Assembly (NCBI GenBank): GCA_032622095.1
Contig: CP136064.1
Coordinates: forward strand, 148,492,864 to 148,556,863
Direction: 5' to 3'
Origin: Siphonodentalium dalli
Lineage: Eukaryota; Mollusca; Scaphopoda; Gadilida; Siphonodentaliidae
DNA length: 64,000 bases
The position numbers and the translations under genes were made by a program. Under the pieces are notes generated by a model, which worked only from the letters and a program-made list of their open reading frames with translations, was not told the DNA's origin and ran no database searches. This document shows positions 29,995 through 41,864 of the stretch, piece after piece (positions within the stretch are counted from its first letter, which is position 1; each line of letters begins with the position of its first letter).

Positions 29995-31475
29995 ATAAAA
30001 AAAAATTGACACTTTCATTTATTTTAGTTTTATACGATTAATTAGGTGTGATATCCTGTTTTGAAAATATGAAGATTTTATTGCAATAGTTTCATGTAAT
30101 ATAATGATGTCAATAAATTACCATGTAATCCAACATCCAGAGTATATGATAGGATTTTTATAGATGTTGTCATTCCAAGTGAAATCTGTTATGAAATGAG
30201 TGATGACATATGATACAGAGCTCTGGTGGGTCAAGCAAGATAAACAACACTGGTGGCTGGCTGTTTGTTTATTCTAACTGTGAAATTGATTAATGGCAGC
30301 ACAATACTGGTGTTTTTCCTATTCTTGAAATTTCATTACAGGGTGAGATAAGGGCCCCCCTCACCTATATAAGTGTCTTCTAAATTCCATTAATTTGCTT
30401 CAAAAATAATAAACCCTTTCCAAGGTTTCCATAGACAGATGCTATAATGTACATGGACTCTTCCTCATATCTCTTAATATCTATTGGGTATCTTTGCACA
30501 CTATTCACTTCTATCAATTTTGGTATTGACTGATTAATTGATTTTTGAAAAATATATTAACCCTTCAGACACGTGCTTTCAATTTGAAATTAAAACAACA
30601 GCTGATAGCCAATATGATTTATCTATGCAATGGGAAACAGGCAGATAAATATACATGACTATTGAAAGTGATGACTTGTTTTGAAAATCAATATGGTAGA
30701 TGTTAGTATTTCCAGGAACCTTATTTTCCCATTTGTTCACATTTTCATGGTTGATTGAATTTTAGGGGCCACAGAGCACTTAGAAGATTAACATTGAAGG
30801 TTGTGGCTTTTAGTGCCCAAGCTACTTGTAAAACATTGTAATGTGTGAAACCATTCAAATGAGGGCTAACTTACTTTCTTTTATATGAACGATTTAGTGG
30901 TCATAGGGGCCAACATCCTCATCATATTATGTCTGTATAACATTATATAGATAATACTTTTGAATTGTATAAACTACATATATTTTTGAAAACCATACAC
31001 CCCTGTTATGAAACACTTAATCTTATTTAATACACAGGTCAGATCTGATCTTATATCTGTCCATGTTTGATAAACAAATAACTGGGGAGAATGGGGGAAG
31101 GGGGGGAATCCCCTACATATATGTCGTTTTAAGCAGTCTGGCTTGTCAACAATTATAATTTCTCTTTAGAAGTGAATAATAAATTTTGAATATCTGGCAT
31201 GTCAAAAGTGGCAAAGATAGGGATTTATCACTTTTGCTTCCAATGAGTTAACTTAAACTCCTAAACATGTCCTCCGAAATCACTAAACCATTGGATCTCA
31301 CAGTGAGAGGTCCTTGTGTGAATAGGGACAGAGTTATGAGATTTAAAACTACTCCTCCCCAACCCAAATACTTTAACCCTTTTTTAAGACAAATTATTTG
31401 AGCTTTTGATTTCAAGTTGGGTACTGATATATGGATTAAATCCTGTGATAATATCTTTGACAAATTATCAGTTAT
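29995..31475. other. AT-rich region without recognisable gene
   Basis: No coding frame with a family signature and no clear repeat boundary. Wording such as TTAACCCTTTCCA recurs loosely across 28.7-36 kb, suggesting old decayed copies of the same dispersed families. Confidence 0.35.
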
Positions 31476-31477
31476 GG

Positions 31478-31540
31478 CTAGTCGCTGTCGCCAAGGTATG
31501 GGTTAAACATATGCCGATCGTGATCGGCCTCTCGTTTATT
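31478..31540 (+). repeat. Family F fragment
   Basis: GTCGCCAAGGTATGGGTTAA, then GCCGATCGTGATCGGCCTCT. The same words occur at 38860-38912. GCCGATCGTGATCGGC is itself a hairpin. Confidence 0.65.
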
Positions 31541-31842
31541 TGATCATTCTCCTATTCAATGTCCATGTTGATGGTGATCCACTTTTCACTTGCATAGATT
31601 TGGGATTAAAATTAACCCATTCCATAGACACATATCCGATAGACATATATTAAATTATAGCTTTCACTTTGAGCCAGGTTTAGTCAGTGTTTCAATAAAT
31701 GACCAATTGAATATTCATCTTTAGAGGAAATGTCTTATTTTGAAATTTCCTCAATTGCATTTGGGATACAGGATAATATTAACAGTGCTGGGATTCTTGA
31801 GACTGACTTATTGTATGGGTTTCTAAATCCAATGACATGCTT

Positions 31843-32235
31843 TTTAGCTCACCTGAGATGAAGTCTCCGGTGGAGCTATAGTCATCACTCCTCATCCGCC
31901 GTCCGTCCGTCCATCTGTCAACAATTCTTTGAACATCTTCTCCTCTGGTACCATAAGACCGAATGGGTTCATATTTGGTGTGGATGTTCCCTAGGTGACT
32001 CTCATTCTGATTTGTTCAAATGAGGTCACTGGGTCAAATAGTTGCGAAGCCAGGGCCATAACTCTTTCCCTCCATAGTAATTATTTTTAAACATCTTCTC
32101 AAATACCATCAGGGCAAATGGGTTATGAATATTTGGTATGAAGGATACTTGGGTGACTGGGGTTCAGATTTGTTCAAATGAGGCCACTGGGTCAAATGTG
32201 GGCGGGGCCAGGGACATAACTCCAAAAATTATTTA
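31843..32235 (+). repeat. Dispersed repeat family A, full head
   Basis: TTTTAGCTCACCTGAGATGA, AGTCTCCGGTGGAGCTATAG and CCGTCCGTCCGTCC are followed by the family A body (GTTCATATTTGGTGTGGATG and so on). It ends at a T run. Confidence 0.85.
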
Positions 32236-32268
32236 TTTTTTTTTTTTTTTTTAACTCCATGGTCAATA

Positions 32269-32292
32269 TATTATTATTATTATTATTATTAT
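32269..32292. repeat. (TTA)n microsatellite
   Basis: About eight TTA triplets beside a T-rich run. Confidence 0.95.
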
Positions 32293-32988
32293 AGATACAT
32301 TTAGAGCGCATTATACAATAAATTAGTTTCAATGCGCTTAAAATACAAACATGGCACACATCCTAAAATAATAGTAAATAGCGAATGGATAAAATTATAT
32401 ACTAAGAACCTAACTAGAAAATACGCAAACTTAACCTAATTCTCAACTGCAGTAAAGGCAATGTAAATAAATAAATAAATAACAGTTTTGTTTAGCGTAA
32501 AATCCACCGAAGTGCTCTAAAACGCTTGACATGTTAAACATAAAATTCAATTGCAAATATAAGACATAATTATGGACATCAACAAAAAAGTAGAACTATA
32601 AGTGAGACGTTACTAAGAAATACAAAAGCGCATAAAATTACAAATCGAAAAAATATTAAAAAGTTACTGGTAAATTGGGGGTGGTAACATGCTAAAAAAA
32701 GGTGGTAAAATGGCGACCGGGTAACAAGCTAAAAATAACATGAAAAGGGGGTAAAATGGGGAAAGATCAGGAACGAGTAAAATTGAAACGAAAAATATTG
32801 ATGAGACTAAGATGTTTAATTAGTGATTCAAACAGTATAAAAGATAGATTGTTATCAACAAAGAGTATTTGCCTTTGTTTGTTGTTTTTTTTCGTTTTTT
32901 TTTTTGTGGGTATTTTAAGATAAAAATAAAAACAGTTATCAAACACATATGTACACGAGTTAAGTTCAGCTGGTATTTTCCTTGGTTG

Positions 32989-33192
32989 ATGCGCATGACG
33001 TTAGCTTTCACCTGGTATAGCCTGGAACACCCTAGCTGACCAAGGCTACTCACTAACGTGCTTACGGGACTTCTTCTTCGGTTGTGATTCCAGGTCATTT
33101 AATGCTTCTTGGAACAAGAGTGCGCATGACGTTAGCTTTCACCTGGTATAGCCTGGAACACCCTACCTGACCAAGGCTACTCGCTAACGCTA
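32989..33192 (+). repeat. Duplicated 72-bp unit
   Basis: GCGCATGACGTTAGCTTTCA, then CCTGGTATAGCCTGGAACAC, GACCAAGGCTACTC and CTAACG. It occurs at about 32990-33058 and 33121-33189 with two or three differences. Each can fold end to end (CGTTAGC/GCTAACG). Confidence 0.85.
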
Positions 33193-33719
33193 CTGTTTTT
33201 TATTTGTCTGTTGTAATTTGAAGCACATACGGAAAAGGTGTGTTTTCAGATCTTTTCAGATATATATATTGTTGAGCTGTGGGGGGGGGAGGGGGGGGGG
33301 GGGTGATCAGTATTGTACAGTTGGTAATTTCAAGGTAGATATTCACCGATCTACATACATGAAGCCTCTCTAGCCACATATCCTGTTTAGATCTACTTCT
33401 TTTAAAGTGACTATGAAAAGTTCTGACTGTTGTGGTCTCCAGAGTCCCAGTCTTATCAGTCTTTGCAGTCTGGTGAGCGACCCCACAGTCTTTGACTCTC
33501 TCGTTTGTAAAATATTCACTGTTGAAAAAAAAAATTTATATTGAATTCCTTTCACAATTTAACCCAAACCCCCCCCCCCCCCCAAAAAAAATACATTAAA
33601 AAATATATATAATAAAAAATAATTATGGTAAATAAATAAAACAAAATTAAAAAAAATGTTAATTTAAATTAGATTTGCTTGCTTGCTTGCTCAATTTAAA
33701 TTGTTTTTTTTTTTAATGT

Positions 33720-34220
33720 TAACACAATTTGAAAAACTAACACCATCATAACTCCGCCAAGGGTACCCCGAGTCACCACACCAAATTTGGTTTAAATCAG
33801 TCAAATATCTTGTGTTATGTACTGGTAAATTTGTTTGGAACGATATTAAACCCAATTTACCAATTCCATCCCATGCTATTAGTATGTCTATATATTTTTC
33901 TTATGTCTCTTTTGCCAATGTGCAGATAAAGAAAGCTATGGTATCTATTTTTTTTTTAAATGTTTCAACAATACACATGACATGCTATTAACAGCAGACT
34001 AGAAGATCTTTGCTGCATTGCACACCTGAGTATATCACTCTACAGATGGTCTTAGGTCATTATACATGTTATAAGTTTAATATAGATGCCAAGGTTCAGC
34101 ACAGACAATCTCCCGGATGGCCATTTTCAAAATTTAACAGGCCTGATTCCAATCATTACGAAACAAAGCTTTGTTTCGTACATAGGCTATCTGATTTTGT
34201 GATGTCACCAATTTTTTACA
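33720..34220 (+). repeat. Dispersed repeat family G, copy 1
   Basis: AACTAACACCATCATAACTC, CGCCAAGGGTACCCCGAGTC and CTTGTGTTATGTACTGGTAA. Further on are GATGGTCTTAGGTCATTATA and similar blocks, in the same order as 38110-38500. Divergence is moderate and no boundary is certain. Confidence 0.7.
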
Positions 34221-34224
34221 TATA

Positions 34225-34800
34225 CACCATTTTCCTTAAAGATCTGCATTGACCTGTAAATTCATTGCATCAAGCACAGAGAGAGAGAGAGAGACTCAGC
34301 GGAAAGCCGCCTTGGTGGGGGATACTCTGGGTGGAGCACTTGTTTTAGGTTTTGAACGAGCCATATCTGCTTAACCTGAGTAATGGCTCTCCCGTTTCGA
34401 TACATATCCCAGTCAAAAAATGTGCCAAAGAACATTGCTTCAAATATATTATTGAGCATGATTTGTAATAAGCCTTCTGTATTTATTTTTTTTTCTGAAA
34501 TTTTGTAGATCTATTGATCATGAGATGTACAGGATGTGCTTCATTTAAAACGAATCAGTTTTTAGGAACAATCGGCCACTATCATTGTTGCTACTGTAAT
34601 CGAGTAAACCACCAGCTGGACTACTTTGTCGCTCATTTACGGCTACATATGGAAAAGATGGTAAGCTACTGAAGGAGATGTTAGATGCAATATTGTTGAT
34701 CTGAACTCTTTGTGAATTATATTTTAAACTGAATATGTTTTAGTTTCTAAATTCTAATCCATAGCTATTTAGTATTCCCAAAGCTCAAAGATGCTACTAT
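34225..34800. other. No recognisable gene
   Basis: Contains a short (GA)n tract at 34280-34293. No family signature in any frame. Confidence 0.35.
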
Positions 34801-34804
34801 ATTT

Positions 34805-35300
34805 TTATGTGTATCCATACGATGTATGGTGGACATAATGCCAACATCTGGAACAACCATCCGTCAAAAGGTCGGTCCATCCTTCTTCCATCCTTCTATC
34901 CCTAGACACATGCTTACCGACTCGATAACTTGGGTATTTTTTATCTGATCGTGTTCATATTTTATGTGCAAGTTTATGATGACACAACCCTCACCTTTGT
35001 AGAACTTTTGGTATCGATCGATTGATTGGTTTAGAATTATTAACACTCTCCATCCATCCCATTAGACATGTGCTATCCGATGCGATGACTCAAGTATTTT
35101 TTATCCGATTTTATTTGTGCAAACCCTGTGCCAATGCATATTCTTATATGCGAGTCTTGCTATATGAGAGAATACATTGGCCTAACAAAATTTACCTTGA
35201 CCTTGTAAGCCAGTGCATTCTCTTATATATATGATTCTCCATATGGGTGATTATGGCACAGGATCTTTAATGCTGCACAGAACAGCTCCTATCATGAAAG
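34805..35300 (+). repeat. Dispersed repeat family C, copy 3
   Basis: ATCCATACGATGTATGGTGG, then ACATAATGCC, CCATCCGTC, TTTATGATGACACAACCCTC and TTGGTATCGATCGATTGATT. It matches 1579-1860 block for block. Diverged partial repeats continue to about 35300 (AGACATGTGCTATCCGATGC). Confidence 0.7.
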
Positions 35301-36970
35301 AGTTAATATTTTCATCCATCCCATAGACACATGTTATCTGATGCAAGAACTCAAATATTTATCATCTGATCATCCTCATATTCTGGCTCTACATTTATCA
35401 TGGCACATTCTTCACCCATGGATATGAACAATCGATTAATTAGTTTTGAAAACATTAACTCGTTCCATCCATCCAGAGACAGATATCTTTATCTCAGAAG
35501 TTTATTATCAGATGTCATGTCCTGTTTTGAATATAGTAATCCTTCATTAGATCAATTTATTCTAATCAGAACCATTGGAACAAATTCAGATTATATATCT
35601 ACCATGTATAGAGTACCATATAATGCCTATATTCACTTTGGTGCTTGCTATAAAACATATCATATTAATTTAACACAGGACAGTCTTGACTTCAGAAATT
35701 ATACAATTTGAAATATTAAATGTTCATGTTAGATATCTGTACAGTGACAACTCTACCCAAGATTTTATCATAGAAATTAATTAATCACCTCTTGACAAAT
35801 GTTCCCCCATCCGGCTCCCTTGGGGTATACCCATTCCATAGACACATGCTATCCCTGTGATAATAGGATTGTTTTTTACCCAATTATGGTCATAATTTGT
35901 ATTCATGTTTGCCATGCCACACTCTTCACCTGTGTAGATATGGTATCCATTTTGGAAATACTAACCCTTCTATCTATGCAATGGACACATTCTATCCTGA
36001 CTGTAACTCAGTTGGTTTTTAGAGCTGATTAGATATTTAATCTAAGGTATAAAGATGCATTCAGGGTTCCAGACCTCCAGTTACAAAAACACAGACAATC
36101 TAAACTTGGCATCGTTTTATGATTTGCTATGTTGAAAAAATACCCCTTTACAGACACTTAGGAACAGGGTAGGTATAAGATATAAGTAATACAGGGGAGA
36201 TCTTCCAAAAACATACCTATACCGGGCGGGGTGGGTGCATCTCAGAGGCCTGAACAAAATTGTTTGTGCAAATTTTTTTCAACCCACATTATGGACATTG
36301 TTTTAAGTTGTTTTCACTAATAAATGTGTTCTAATATAGATTATGACCTTAACCAACACTTAAGAACATATGTAGGTATAAGATAAAGCACTCTCTGGTG
36401 CCAAATAAAAGTGATGACTGAATAGGAGTGCTGGTTTGCATTTCACCTCAAATTAATATTGAATAGTGTCTGATAGTGCTGGCATTTTCACTCTGGCATG
36501 TCTAATGACCAAATAATACTAGTGCTGCAGAGTGCTGGCTAACAAAATACCTCAAATTAAAAAATAAACATGCCAGCCTGTTTATTTGGCTCCAAAGAGT
36601 GATACTTATATACTATATAACTGTCATTGCAGGTATGGCTATAAGGTGTTCTGATATGATGGTTGGTGGCACCTTTTTGGGAACAACAGTGAAGAAGTCA
36701 TTAATTAGTAACTGGACTATTTATGTAAAAATTAAACACAATGCTGGCTTATTGGCACTATAAATATTACCTCACAATATCTGTGCATACTGTAGAATAA
36801 AACACTTTTTATTTCAAAATGTATTTTTCAATGTCGAAAACAACATCATAACCGTTGATAGTTTTTCAATTGTTTGAACACTTGGAATCTGCCAGAAACG
36901 GACCAATTTAAAACTTACCTTTGATTCTGTTTGATTTGGTCTTGAATAGATTTAAAATGATTTTTTTCTT
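35301..36970. other. No recognisable gene
   Basis: Open frame 35400-35711 (+) is AT-driven and overlaps decayed family C wording (CCATCCATCC, AGACACATG). Nothing else identified. Confidence 0.35.
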
Positions 36971-36975
36971 ATTTT

Positions 36976-37130
36976 AGTGGGTGGGTCCAAAAATATCAGG
37001 CGGAAAAAAGAAAAAAAAATTGCACAAAAAGGGTGGGTGGGTAGCAAAAGGGCTGTAAAAAAAATTTTGGGCCCTGTATGTGTAAATTTTCTCACGACCC
37101 CCCCCCCCCCTGAACAAATATCTAAGTTTG
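36976..37130 (+). repeat. Dispersed repeat family H, copy 1
   Basis: GTGGGTGGGTCCAAAAATAT, then AAATTGCAC, GGGTGGGTGG and CCCTGTATGTGTAAATTTTC. The same order occurs at 48378-48500 with high divergence. Confidence 0.45.
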
Positions 37131-37560
37131 CGAACCTTTCGGCATCTGTTATCTGTCACCATTCTTTTATTTGGATTTGCAAATATCTCACCATCACGAA
37201 ATACAAAATCTTTTAAACTATGGTTTTCTTGAATATGGTGACACAATTGTTTTTTTGTTTATTTACAACCTCAATTTCCTGGAAGCCATGTTTCCTCGGA
37301 AGCAGATCTATAGGGTGTTAAATGATATGTTCCACTTTCATTACTATTACATGTATTTCAGGCAGGGCCATCAAGGTCTAATTCTTTCTCAGTATCTACT
37401 AGTCGATATTCAAGTCAATAGGCATATGTACCAGTAGTCCTATACATGGCTACATACATAAAACATAAACCCAGTTATAATGACAAAATGTGACATCTGC
37501 ATGTCAACCATATAAAATTATAACAAAATATTTACAAATATCATTTTGCCCTCTGAACCT
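37131..37560. other. No recognisable gene
   Basis: Short AT-rich spacer between repeats with no family signature. Confidence 0.3.
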
Positions 37561-37561
37561 T

Positions 37562-38000
37562 TTTATGTTTTAATACCCATACCATGTATGGTAAACATAG
37601 TGTCGTTGTCCGGATTGACCACTCGTCGTTCATCCGTCCATCCGTCCGTCCGTAGACACTTCACATGTAATGCGATAACTCAAACATTTTCTATCCAATC
37701 AGAACCAAATTTTGTATATGGGTATATCAGCCCAAAATACAGATCAAGTTCGAATTTGGGTTTGATCCGAGTTTTTGTACAGAGTTATGGCCCTTTTTCA
37801 ACTTAGAATTCACACATTCTACCATAACTCAAACATTTTTTATGTATGTGAGTTTCACAGCCCAAAATACAGATCTAGTTCGAATATGGGTTTGATCTGA
37901 TTTATTTCAAAGGAGTTATGACCCTTTTTCGAAGAAAAAAATTGAAACAAAAAAATCTATTTTTTTTAAATTTATTTTTAACTTTTATAATAATAATAAA
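37562..38000 (+). repeat. Dispersed repeat family C, copy 4
   Basis: ACCATGTATGGTAAACATAG, then GTCGTTGTCCGGATTGACCA, CCGTCCGTCCGT, AGCCCAAAATACAGATCAAG and GAGTTATGGCCCTTTTTCAA. Nearly parallel to 29525-29990, with the same A/T-rich tail. Confidence 0.82.
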
Positions 38001-38104
38001 AAAAATGTCATTGACATTGTCATTTGTTTTCATTTAGATATTGATGATTATGATACAAGTTGATTTCCAATGTGTCCCTTTAATTTTTTTAAATAATTAA
38101 AAAC

Positions 38105-38500
38105 AATTTTTTTTTTTTAAGTTAAAAAAATTTGAAAAACTAACACCATTATAACTCTGCCAAGGGTACCCCGAATCACCACACCAAATTTGATTAAATC
38201 GGTCCAAAATCTTGTGTTATGTACTGGTAAATCTGTTTGGAGCAACATTAAATCCAATTCACCAATTGCATTTGGACTACTTAGCTATTGATAAAGCTAT
38301 ATTATTTTCTGATGTTTCTTATGCCAATGTGCAAATAATCTGATAAAGAAGGCTATGGTATCTAATTTAAAATAAAGATTCAACAATAAACATCACATGA
38401 TATTAACAGTAGACTTGGACATCTGTGCTGCAGAGTTATATCTTCAGATGGTCTGATATCATTATAATTGTTATTGGTTTAATAGAGGTCAGTGTTCAAC
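38105..38500 (+). repeat. Dispersed repeat family G, copy 2
   Basis: AACTAACACCATTATAACTC, TGCCAAGGGTACCCCGAATC, CTTGTGTTATGTACTGGTAA and CAGATGGTCTGATATCATTA, matching 33720-34220. Confidence 0.7.
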
Positions 38501-38849
38501 ATAAACAATTCCTGTGATTTTTTGACAGCTGTGCTATATAATTGATATTAATGGGTCAGTGGTGAGGTTGCTTATCTGTATACTAGGACACATTATTATT
38601 GTAAACTTAAATTGGACTCTCTTAACCCAAGTATTCCATGTCCAGGTCACACCTACACATTTAACCCACGGACTTGCTGGCTGTGGCGGTTTAGCATTAC
38701 AGATCCTGTACCAGTGCATTCTCTTATATAAATGCCAGTGACCCATAAATTCCAATAATTTGTGTGATGTACATAAATTTGTCTATAATAGTACATAACA
38801 GTATACTCTATAATTCAACACCAAAACTCTCATTTATCCGATCATATTA

Positions 38850-39134
38850 AATTTTTATCGCCAAGGGATGGGTTAACATCTGCTGATCATGATCGGCCTC
38901 TCGTTTTGGTCACCAAAACCATTTTATTAGTCGATTTTTTCAATAACTCGACTTATGGTTTGGCGAGGGACGGTTGGCAGGCGGCGGGCGGGCGGACCTA
39001 AAGAATGCCTTATAACTTTGACATTTGTGAACGGATTAAAAAAATGTTTGGTATGGCAGTTGCTCCCAATGACTACTTACTGCCTGTAGAAAATGGGTCA
39101 CGTCCAAACTTTTTTACAAGACTTATCCATCTTA
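38850..39134 (+). repeat. Family F copy split by the Harbinger-like element
   Basis: CGCCAAGGGATGGGTTAACA, then a hairpin head TAGTCGATTTTTTCAATAAC/TCGACTTATGG and GGCGGGCGGGCGG. It runs into TATCCATCTTA, where the 39135 element begins. It resumes after 44214 with GATGGTCTTTAG. Confidence 0.55.
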
Positions 39135-39144
39135 GGGAGCGTCT

Positions 39145-39390
39145 CAAAAGTCTTTGCGGAATCCGCAAATATTTTCCGAAACGTCGAGATTTCCGCAACG
39201 CTATCGTCTGAATTTTTCCGCAAATGTTCCGAAAAACGCCATGAGTTTTCCGCAAAATTACCGAAACGTTAAATTGAGTTTTCCGCAAAAATTACCGAAA
39301 CGTTAAATAAAGAATTCCGCAAACATTCCGCTATTTTTCGCAAAGTCCGTAACGTCGACATTGAGAAAAGTAATTTTCCGAAAACGTTGA
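39145..39390. repeat. Left subterminal repeat block
   Basis: A dozen or so TTCCGCAAA/TTCCGAAACGT words in both orientations within 245 bp, mirrored at 43850-44195. Arrays like this are commonly transposase-binding sites; here the function is inferred. Confidence 0.75.
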
Positions 39391-39499
39391 AAATTCATGA
39401 TTGGGGACTGGACTCCTCGTCGGAAGTAAATTTCGCCGGAATGGACATTTCGCCGAAAGTCATTTTCGACGGAGTGACAGTTCGCCGGAATATTATAAT

Positions 39500-39590
39500 C
39501 CCGTAATTAGTCATTAGTGAAGACTGATTGACATAGGTATTATAATCCTGCGAACTGCTAATTAGTCATTAGTGAAGACTGTTTGACATG
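39500..39590 (+). repeat. Tandem pair of 50-bp units
   Basis: AATTAGTCATTAGTGAAGAC, then TGATTGACATAGGT, is repeated with small changes at about 39513 and 39559. Confidence 0.8.
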
Positions 39591-39617
39591 GGTACTATGA
39601 AAACAAACTTCGGGCTT

Positions 39618-39815
39618 CGTTCCTGGCACGTGTGATTATTACCATCATTTGTGTTTTACCGACAATACTGTTACCTGAGGTGTGTTCATATTACAATTCA
39701 CCCGAAGCCATTCTTCCTTCCTCGCACGTGTGATTATTACCATCATTTGTGTTTTACCGACAATACTGTTACCTGAGGTGTGTTCATATTACATATTACA
39801 ATTCACCCGAAGCCA
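39618..39815 (+). repeat. Tandem duplication of about 97 bp
   Basis: GCACGTGTGATTATTACCAT, then CATTTGTGTTTTACCGACAA, GTTACCTGAGGTGTGTTCAT and CACCCGAAGCCATT. Found at 39627-39712 and 39724-39815, nearly identical. Confidence 0.88.
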
Positions 39816-40639
39816 TTGGTGATCCGTACGTAGTAAGTAGCCTATAGGCCTATGTTGTTTTAGCGGTGGTGATCCGTATAGCGACTTTCATATGGTATAT
39901 ATATCACTGGCTTTACAACATTTACCATATCCATCCAAGATGGATAGAACTACGAATGTTGAGTTGTGCAGGCTATTGCTTGTCATAAAACTGTGTATGC
40001 GCACAATAATGCAATAACTTGCGATAAATGTCAGAAATTTTCAATTGTCCCACAATACACCCACATATAAGTAAATTTATTTCGGCGAACAGTCGTCTAT
40101 TCCGGCGAAAAGTCGAAAATCTCGGCGAAATGTCTTAAATTACGGCGAATAGTCCCGACCTTCGGTGAAGTTGTCGTCAGTTTCCGGCGAACTGTCCCAA
40201 ATCTCGGCGAAGTGTCCGGAAAATTGTTCCGGCGAAATATACTTCCGCAAATCGTCACGTCGCAATTAAATCTCGAGACAAGACGCATCACAAACGCGAA
40301 CCTGACACACAAGGCATTAAAGGGATTGTTAATCAGCACTGTAAATATAATTGCTCGAACAACAAACAAACGTGCTATATTTTAATATATTAATCAATAC
40401 AATGTATCCACAGTTTTATAAACTCTTCTATCATTACGATAGTTTTTATCAGAATAGTTTTACTATTATCGTTTATATACCCAATATACTGGGGTGCTTC
40501 TCACCTAAATGAGGGATTTCCATAACAAGCAATTAGCTACCACGCTGGACAAAACAAGTGTCCACTTAACCGCAGTGCGGTTTGTGTTTCCACCGCGGCC
40601 GAACTGCAACAACATCGCGGCCACACTGGCTAACTGCAG

Positions 40640-40790
40640 TTGGTCCGCGGTTTAATTGCCGTTCGGCCGCGGTGTAGGCCTATACTTGCCGTCCAGCCGC
40701 GGTATACTTGCCGTTCGACCGCGGTATACTTGCCATTCGACCGCGGTATACTTGCCTTTCGGTCGCGGTGTACTTGCCGTTTTTAGAATG
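40640..40790 (+). repeat. 22-bp minisatellite CCGCGGTATACTTGCCGTTCGA
   Basis: About six units of roughly 22 bp built on CCGCGGTATACTTGCC and GTTCGA, the first ones more diverged. Variants of the CGCGG core also occur upstream from 40590. Confidence 0.85.
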
Positions 40791-41127
40791 TGTTGAAAAA
40801 CACAAAGAGTGCACTATAAATGTGGTTTGATTGAGCCCATTGTTTAGCCAGACGATCTATTCAGTATGTTGGAGATCTGATACGTCAGGCGACAAGGTGT
40901 GATAATCTTATAAGTATATAGTCGACGTCCTACCGGTATACTAAATTAAATTACACTAATTTAAACTATAATTATTTGGTTTGAAATTACATTGACTATA
41001 TCCGTCCATGTGGGCCTCCTTTTGGAATTTACTGCCGGCCAGAATTTTCTTCACAATAAAAAATAAAGAGCGTTTGTGCGTGGTAAGGTATGTTTCGCCC
41101 GCGAACATTTTATGAACCTAAGGGGCT

Positions 41128-41478
41128 TGTTACATGAGCCGGGACAATTCGGCTAGCCGAGTCAACTCGGTCTGCCAGGACAACTCGGTCGCGCTGTTAA
41201 ATGAGTCGAGACAACTCGGTCAACCGGGACTACTCGGTTGACGTGCACAAAGCTAGCTGTCAATCACCGAGTCACGACGTAATGTGGGTGGTCATTAGAC
41301 GTCACTCACATGACGCGAACATTCTATTGGCTGACGTCATGAAAGTCACAACGAATCGTGTAACGTTCCATGTCTAGCCGGGATGACTCGCTGTTAGCAT
41401 AGACTAAAAATCCTTCCTTCATCTATAGATGCTGTTACATGGACCAAGTTGTCCCGGCTAACAGAGTTGTCCCGGCTA
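41128..41478. mobile_element. Small element with GGGACAACTCGG subterminal repeats
   Basis: The left side has TGTTACATGAGCCGGGACAA, then repeated GACAACTCGG words (41150-41235). The right side has TGTTACATGGACCAAGTTGT, CCCGGCTAACAGAGTTGTCC and CGGCTA. It has inverse subterminal words but no exact terminal pair, so the boundaries are approximate. This is a third design of this type inside one 5-kb host. Confidence 0.5.
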
Positions 41479-41860
41479 TCCAATTCAATTCAATTAAGTT
41501 TATTCTGGTTGTCAATTATAGACATTACAGAAGAGTTGTATACATAAATACAATATATATGATTTCGGAAGTTAAATAGAGCGGCTAATTTATAAGTGTT
41601 TGGTCTCTGATAGAAGTCGGGTTTCAGATATTTTATTCTTAGTTTGCTAAGTTCCCTACAATTCAGTACCATGTGGTATTCATCGCCGATTTCGAGATTA
41701 CAGAGAGTGCAGATTCTGTCCGAATAATCCGTAGGCCTAGGCCTATTCGTCCAAGCGCCGAGTTTTTTTGGCAGTTTGTGGTTTCTAGTGCGGAAAGCTA
41801 AATTATTGTGAACTGCTCTATTATCATCAGGGGATATAGGTAATTCTCTCGTTCGAATTT
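41478..41860 (-). pseudogene. Non-LTR retrotransposon 3' end (finger-containing C-terminus)
   Basis: The minus strand reads NRAVHNNLAFRTRNHKLPKK, then LGAWTNRPRPTDYSDRICTL, CNLEIGDEYHMVLNCRELSK and LRIKYLKPDFYQRPN. The Cys-x2-Cys and His-x4-Cys finger and the surrounding wording (NHKLP.E.GRW…RICTLC…IGDEYHFLLEC) are typical of the C-terminal end of a LINE common in marine invertebrates. The frame stays open to a stop at 41490. The element then ends in an (AATTG)n tail on the minus strand (41478-41496), as expected for a 3' terminus. The 5' side is truncated near 41860. Confidence 0.8.
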
Positions 41861-41864
41861 GACT

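Larger units (their letters stand above)
39419..40248. mobile_element. Nested element with TTCGCCGGAA-type subterminal repeats
   Basis: Left CGGAAGTAAATTTCGCCGGA and right TCCGGCGAAATATACTTCCG are inverse apart from one base. Both flanks are rich in TTTCGCCGAAAGTC or CTCGGCGAAATGTC words (39430-39495, 40080-40235). It has the same design as its host, with a different word. No coding sequence and no certain target duplication. Confidence 0.65.
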
